The notes under the pieces are model-generated. The model did no database searches. It worked only from the letters and a program-made list of their open reading frames with translations, and was not told the DNA's origin. Shown piece after piece: positions 6,940 to 8,216 of a stretch of DNA of 8,216 bases. The stretch is from Gammaproteobacteria bacterium (GTDB lineage Bacteria > Pseudomonadota > Gammaproteobacteria > UBA4575). The DNA lies in the NCBI GenBank assembly GCA_028281205.1, contig JANQKJ010000083.1, positions 1-8,216 of the forward strand. Reading direction: 5' to 3'. Every line of letters begins with the position of its first letter. Positions within the stretch are counted from its first letter, which is position 1. Both the position numbers and the translations under genes were made by a program.

Positions 6940-7638
6940 CTATACTGAGTTGCGTCTTCTAGTAAAAGAAACCAAACCAATCAACCCTGTAGCTAATAAA
7001 TAGAACGCTGCAGGAATAGGTATAGGCGCTGGTGTGCCATGGTCCGCGAAAAACTCTACACCAGCAGAACACCAACCATGATGCCCACCTGTGTTACCAC
7101 CAGCATATTGAGGGCATAACTCGCCAAATGTCTTATATGGGTTAACAAGCGTTCTAAGGTTATCACGATCTGCAAATAACTCTTCAGCACTAGTGTATTC
7201 AGTTGGATCATAAAACAATGCCCAACCCCATTCACGCACTTTCCTATCAGTTACTTTTGTTTGTGCATATTCAGCACCACGAGACAGGTCGACGAAAATA
7301 TTTTTGTCGCGCAAAAATTGCGGTGCATTATCATTAAATGTGCCTAACACATAATTTTTAAAATTATTAAAGCCACGTTTAATAAATCCTTCTGTGATGG
7401 TTACAAAATCCAGTACGCCCTGAATGTTAGATAAAGTGCCTTCGGATTCATTGTAATCACCAAATATGCTGCCGCGAGAATCAAGGTCTATGCAGTAATG
7501 GACTTGCATACCAGGACCAAATAAGTTGGCTTTGTATTCAATCATTGCTGCGGATGCCTGATTTGCAAACACTACTGCCGCAACTAGGCCAAACACAGAG
7601 AATAATTTTTTAACTGCCTGGCTAGTATAATGTAACAT
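6940..7638 (-). CDS. secreted PEP-CTERM (VPxPA-type) exosortase substrate
   Basis: This 232-residue exported protein (from ATG 7638) has a signal peptide: basic K10-K11, a hydrophobic core LFSVFGLVAAVVFA, and a cleavage site after ASA (28-30). It ends in a sorting tail of the PEP-CTERM class: PIPIPAA (205-211), a transmembrane stretch FYLLATGLIGLVSF (212-225) and the basic RRR (227-229). Such tails are recognised and cut by an exosortase (EpsH/XrtA type), usually in bacteria that make exopolysaccharide. The mature domain (about 31-200) carries Cys49, Cys175, Cys190 and a GGHHGWC motif near its end, and I do not recognise it. I prefer ATG 7638, which has SD GTGAG at 7-nt spacing, over an in-frame GTG at 7650 with no SD. 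The gene is convergent with cysG, leaving 11 bp. A CRP-type site lies upstream. The exosortase itself is not in the window. Confidence 0.82.
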   Translation of the reverse strand: MLHYTSQAVKKLFSVFGLVAAVVFANQASAAMIEYKANLFGPGMQVHYCIDLDSRGSIFGDYNESEGTLSNIQGVLDFVTITEGFIKRGFNNFKNYVLGTFNDNAPQFLRDKNIFVDLSRGAEYAQTKVTDRKVREWGWALFYDPTEYTSAEELFADRDNLRTLVNPYKTFGELCPQYAGGNTGGHHGWCSAGVEFFADHGTPAPIPIPAAFYLLATGLIGLVSFTRRRNSV

Positions 7639-7663
7639 TATGTAACTCACTGTAATTTAATAA

Positions 7664-7669
7664 TTTATA
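7664..7669 (-). promoter_or_regulatory. candidate -10 box of the PEP-CTERM gene
   Basis: The complement reads TATAAA, about 26 nt upstream of ATG 7638. Transcription would start near 7657. No good -35 hexamer is found at the right spacing, which fits an activator-dependent promoter. The CRP-type site upstream is centred about 58 bp before this start, close to the class I activator position. This is a weak prediction in AT-rich sequence. Confidence 0.3.
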
Positions 7670-7706
7670 TTCATCAGCAATTAACTGAATGCACGATCAA
7701 ACTTAC

Positions 7707-7722
7707 TGTGAAGTTGATCACA
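7707..7722. promoter_or_regulatory. perfect CRP-family binding site (TGTGA-N6-TCACA)
   Basis: TGTGA (7707-7711), six bases, then TCACA (7718-7722) is the exact core consensus of E. coli CRP and its relatives such as Vfr. It lies 69-84 bp before the ATG of the PEP-CTERM gene and about 340 bp from the redoxin gene, so control of the former is more likely. An overlapping inverted repeat (GATCAA-a-CTT at 7695-7704 with AAGTTGATC at 7711-7719) shares part of it. No cyclase or CRP gene is visible here. Confidence 0.5.
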
Positions 7723-7744
7723 TAGGTCTATACCCATGATTTAG

Positions 7745-7760
7745 CGGTGATTATTCACCG
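7745..7760. repeat. perfect CGGTGA-TTAT-TCACCG dyad
   Basis: The 6-bp arms CGGTGA (7745-7750) and TCACCG (7755-7760) are perfect inverted repeats around TTAT. Past one mismatch the symmetry continues with TTA (7741-7743) and TAA (7762-7764). It could be an operator in the divergent region or a small hairpin. There is no T-run beside it, so it is not a terminator. It starts 23 bp from the CRP-type site. Confidence 0.35.
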
Positions 7761-8059
7761 ATAACTGGCTGCAATAATTGCTACTTATTTCCCAACTACT
7801 TCTGCAGGAACTTTATGTGATGTGCATTATCCAGACTTACATGAAATTTAAATGAAATAATAATGACGTTATTGTCATGTTTATTAAAATTATTTACTCA
7901 AAGCTGTCTTAAATTATTGATACTTTTGTAATAATTAACCCATTCATTCGTCGAGAATTATTTATGAATTTATTATTACAAATTCCAGCTGCTTAGCTAA
8001 TTAGCATATTAAGTTGTTGGCAAACGAATTTACTGGTTAGATAACGTTGATCTTAAATT

Positions 8060-8216
8060 ATGAAAAAATACTCAACTCTGTTAACACTATGTTTTTTACT
8101 CATTATGTTTAACCACACTCATGCATCCGAGTTACAGATTGGCCAAAGCGCTCCAGAATTTGAGCTTAATGATCAACATGGAAATTCTCACTCCCTGCAT
8201 CAGTATCAGGGCCGCT
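8060..8216 (+). CDS. exported thioredoxin-fold redoxin (AhpC/TSA or TlpA type), N-terminal fragment
   Basis: Fifty-two codons are visible before the window ends. Residues 1-22 form a signal peptide: KK, a hydrophobic core LLTLCFLLIMF, and a likely cut after THA. The mature start LQIGQSAPEFELNDQHGNSHSLHQYQGR follows the classic opening of peroxiredoxin, TlpA and SCO-like proteins (G-x-x-A-P-x-F-x-L-x-D-x-x-G, then a loop and Y-x-G-R/K). The active-site cysteine region lies beyond the edge, so peroxiredoxin, thiol-disulfide oxidoreductase and copper chaperone cannot be told apart. A TAA two codons before ATG 8060 in the same frame fixes this as the first start. The SD is poor. It is expected to act in the periplasm. 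Confidence 0.75.
   Translation, partial: MKKYSTLLTLCFLLIMFNHTHASELQIGQSAPEFELNDQHGNSHSLHQYQGR

Larger units (their letters stand above)
7639..8059. other. divergent intergenic region without a gene
   Basis: These 421 bp separate the minus-strand PEP-CTERM gene from the plus-strand redoxin gene. The first 130 bp hold the CRP-type site and the CGGTGA dyad. The rest is AT-rich, with short dyads (ATGAC-gttatt-GTCAT at 7863-7878, GCTAATTAGC at 7996-8005) and no protein-like reading frame. A 10-codon frame (7964-7996, MNLLLQIPAA) is too short and poorly led to call. I find no convincing sigma70 promoter for the redoxin gene. Confidence 0.5.

Noticed and set aside
7648..7650. GTG as the start of the PEP-CTERM gene
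   Set aside because: The GTG has no SD, whereas the ATG at 7638 has GTGAG at good spacing and keeps the complete signal peptide.
7964..7996. Leader peptide MNLLLQIPAA upstream of the redoxin gene
   Set aside because: It has only ten codons, a weak SD, no regulatory codon run and no linked terminator.
1..8216. CRISPR array, tRNA, rRNA, transposase or phage gene
   Set aside because: No regularly spaced repeats, no tRNA-like cloverleaf and no recombinase or phage protein motifs were seen on either strand.

Overview
The window looks like chromosomal DNA from a moderately AT-rich, Gram-negative proteobacterium, most likely a gammaproteobacterium with a sulfur-oxidising lifestyle. The clues are a gene I recognise as probable dsrS, directly followed by a full-length trifunctional siroheme synthase (cysG). 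Siroheme is the cofactor of sulfite reductases, including reverse-type DsrAB. A PEP-CTERM exoprotein and a TrpD2/YbiB-like protein fit the same kind of organism. No dsrAB, apr or sat gene lies in the window, so the lifestyle is an inference from neighbourhood.

Layout. (1) 26-1150, minus: an anthranilate-phosphoribosyltransferase-like protein. (2) 1354-1779, plus: a small soluble Sel1-repeat protein, divergent from it across about 200 bp that holds an 18-bp AT-rich dyad. (3) 1780-2121: a 342-bp non-coding stretch built almost entirely of inverted repeats. A 135-bp element with about 20-bp terminal arms starts directly after the sel1 stop. It is followed by a likely extended -10 promoter, then a roughly 145-bp imperfect palindrome whose last arm covers the ribosome binding site of the next gene. 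(4) 2122-6928, plus: a tight four-gene operon encoding a MoxR-type AAA+ ATPase, a DUF2201/VWA protein, DsrS-like and CysG. The gaps are 15 bp, a 1-bp overlap and a 4-bp overlap. (5) 6940-7638, minus: a secreted PEP-CTERM protein convergent with cysG. (6) 7639-8059: non-coding, with a perfect TGTGA-N6-TCACA (CRP-type) site and another clean dyad. (7) 8060-end, plus: the exported N-terminus of a thioredoxin-fold redoxin, cut by the window edge.

How the genes may work together. MoxR ATPases paired with VWA proteins (CobS/CobT, ChlI/ChlD, NorQ/NorD and CbbQ/CbbO are the known parallels) insert metals or remodel metalloenzymes. Here such a pair is translationally linked to dsrS and to the enzyme that makes siroheme. 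This suggests a siroheme or sulfite-reductase supply and maturation operon. The degenerate HExxH motif in the VWA protein and the SD-sequestering 5' leader are the two most unusual details.
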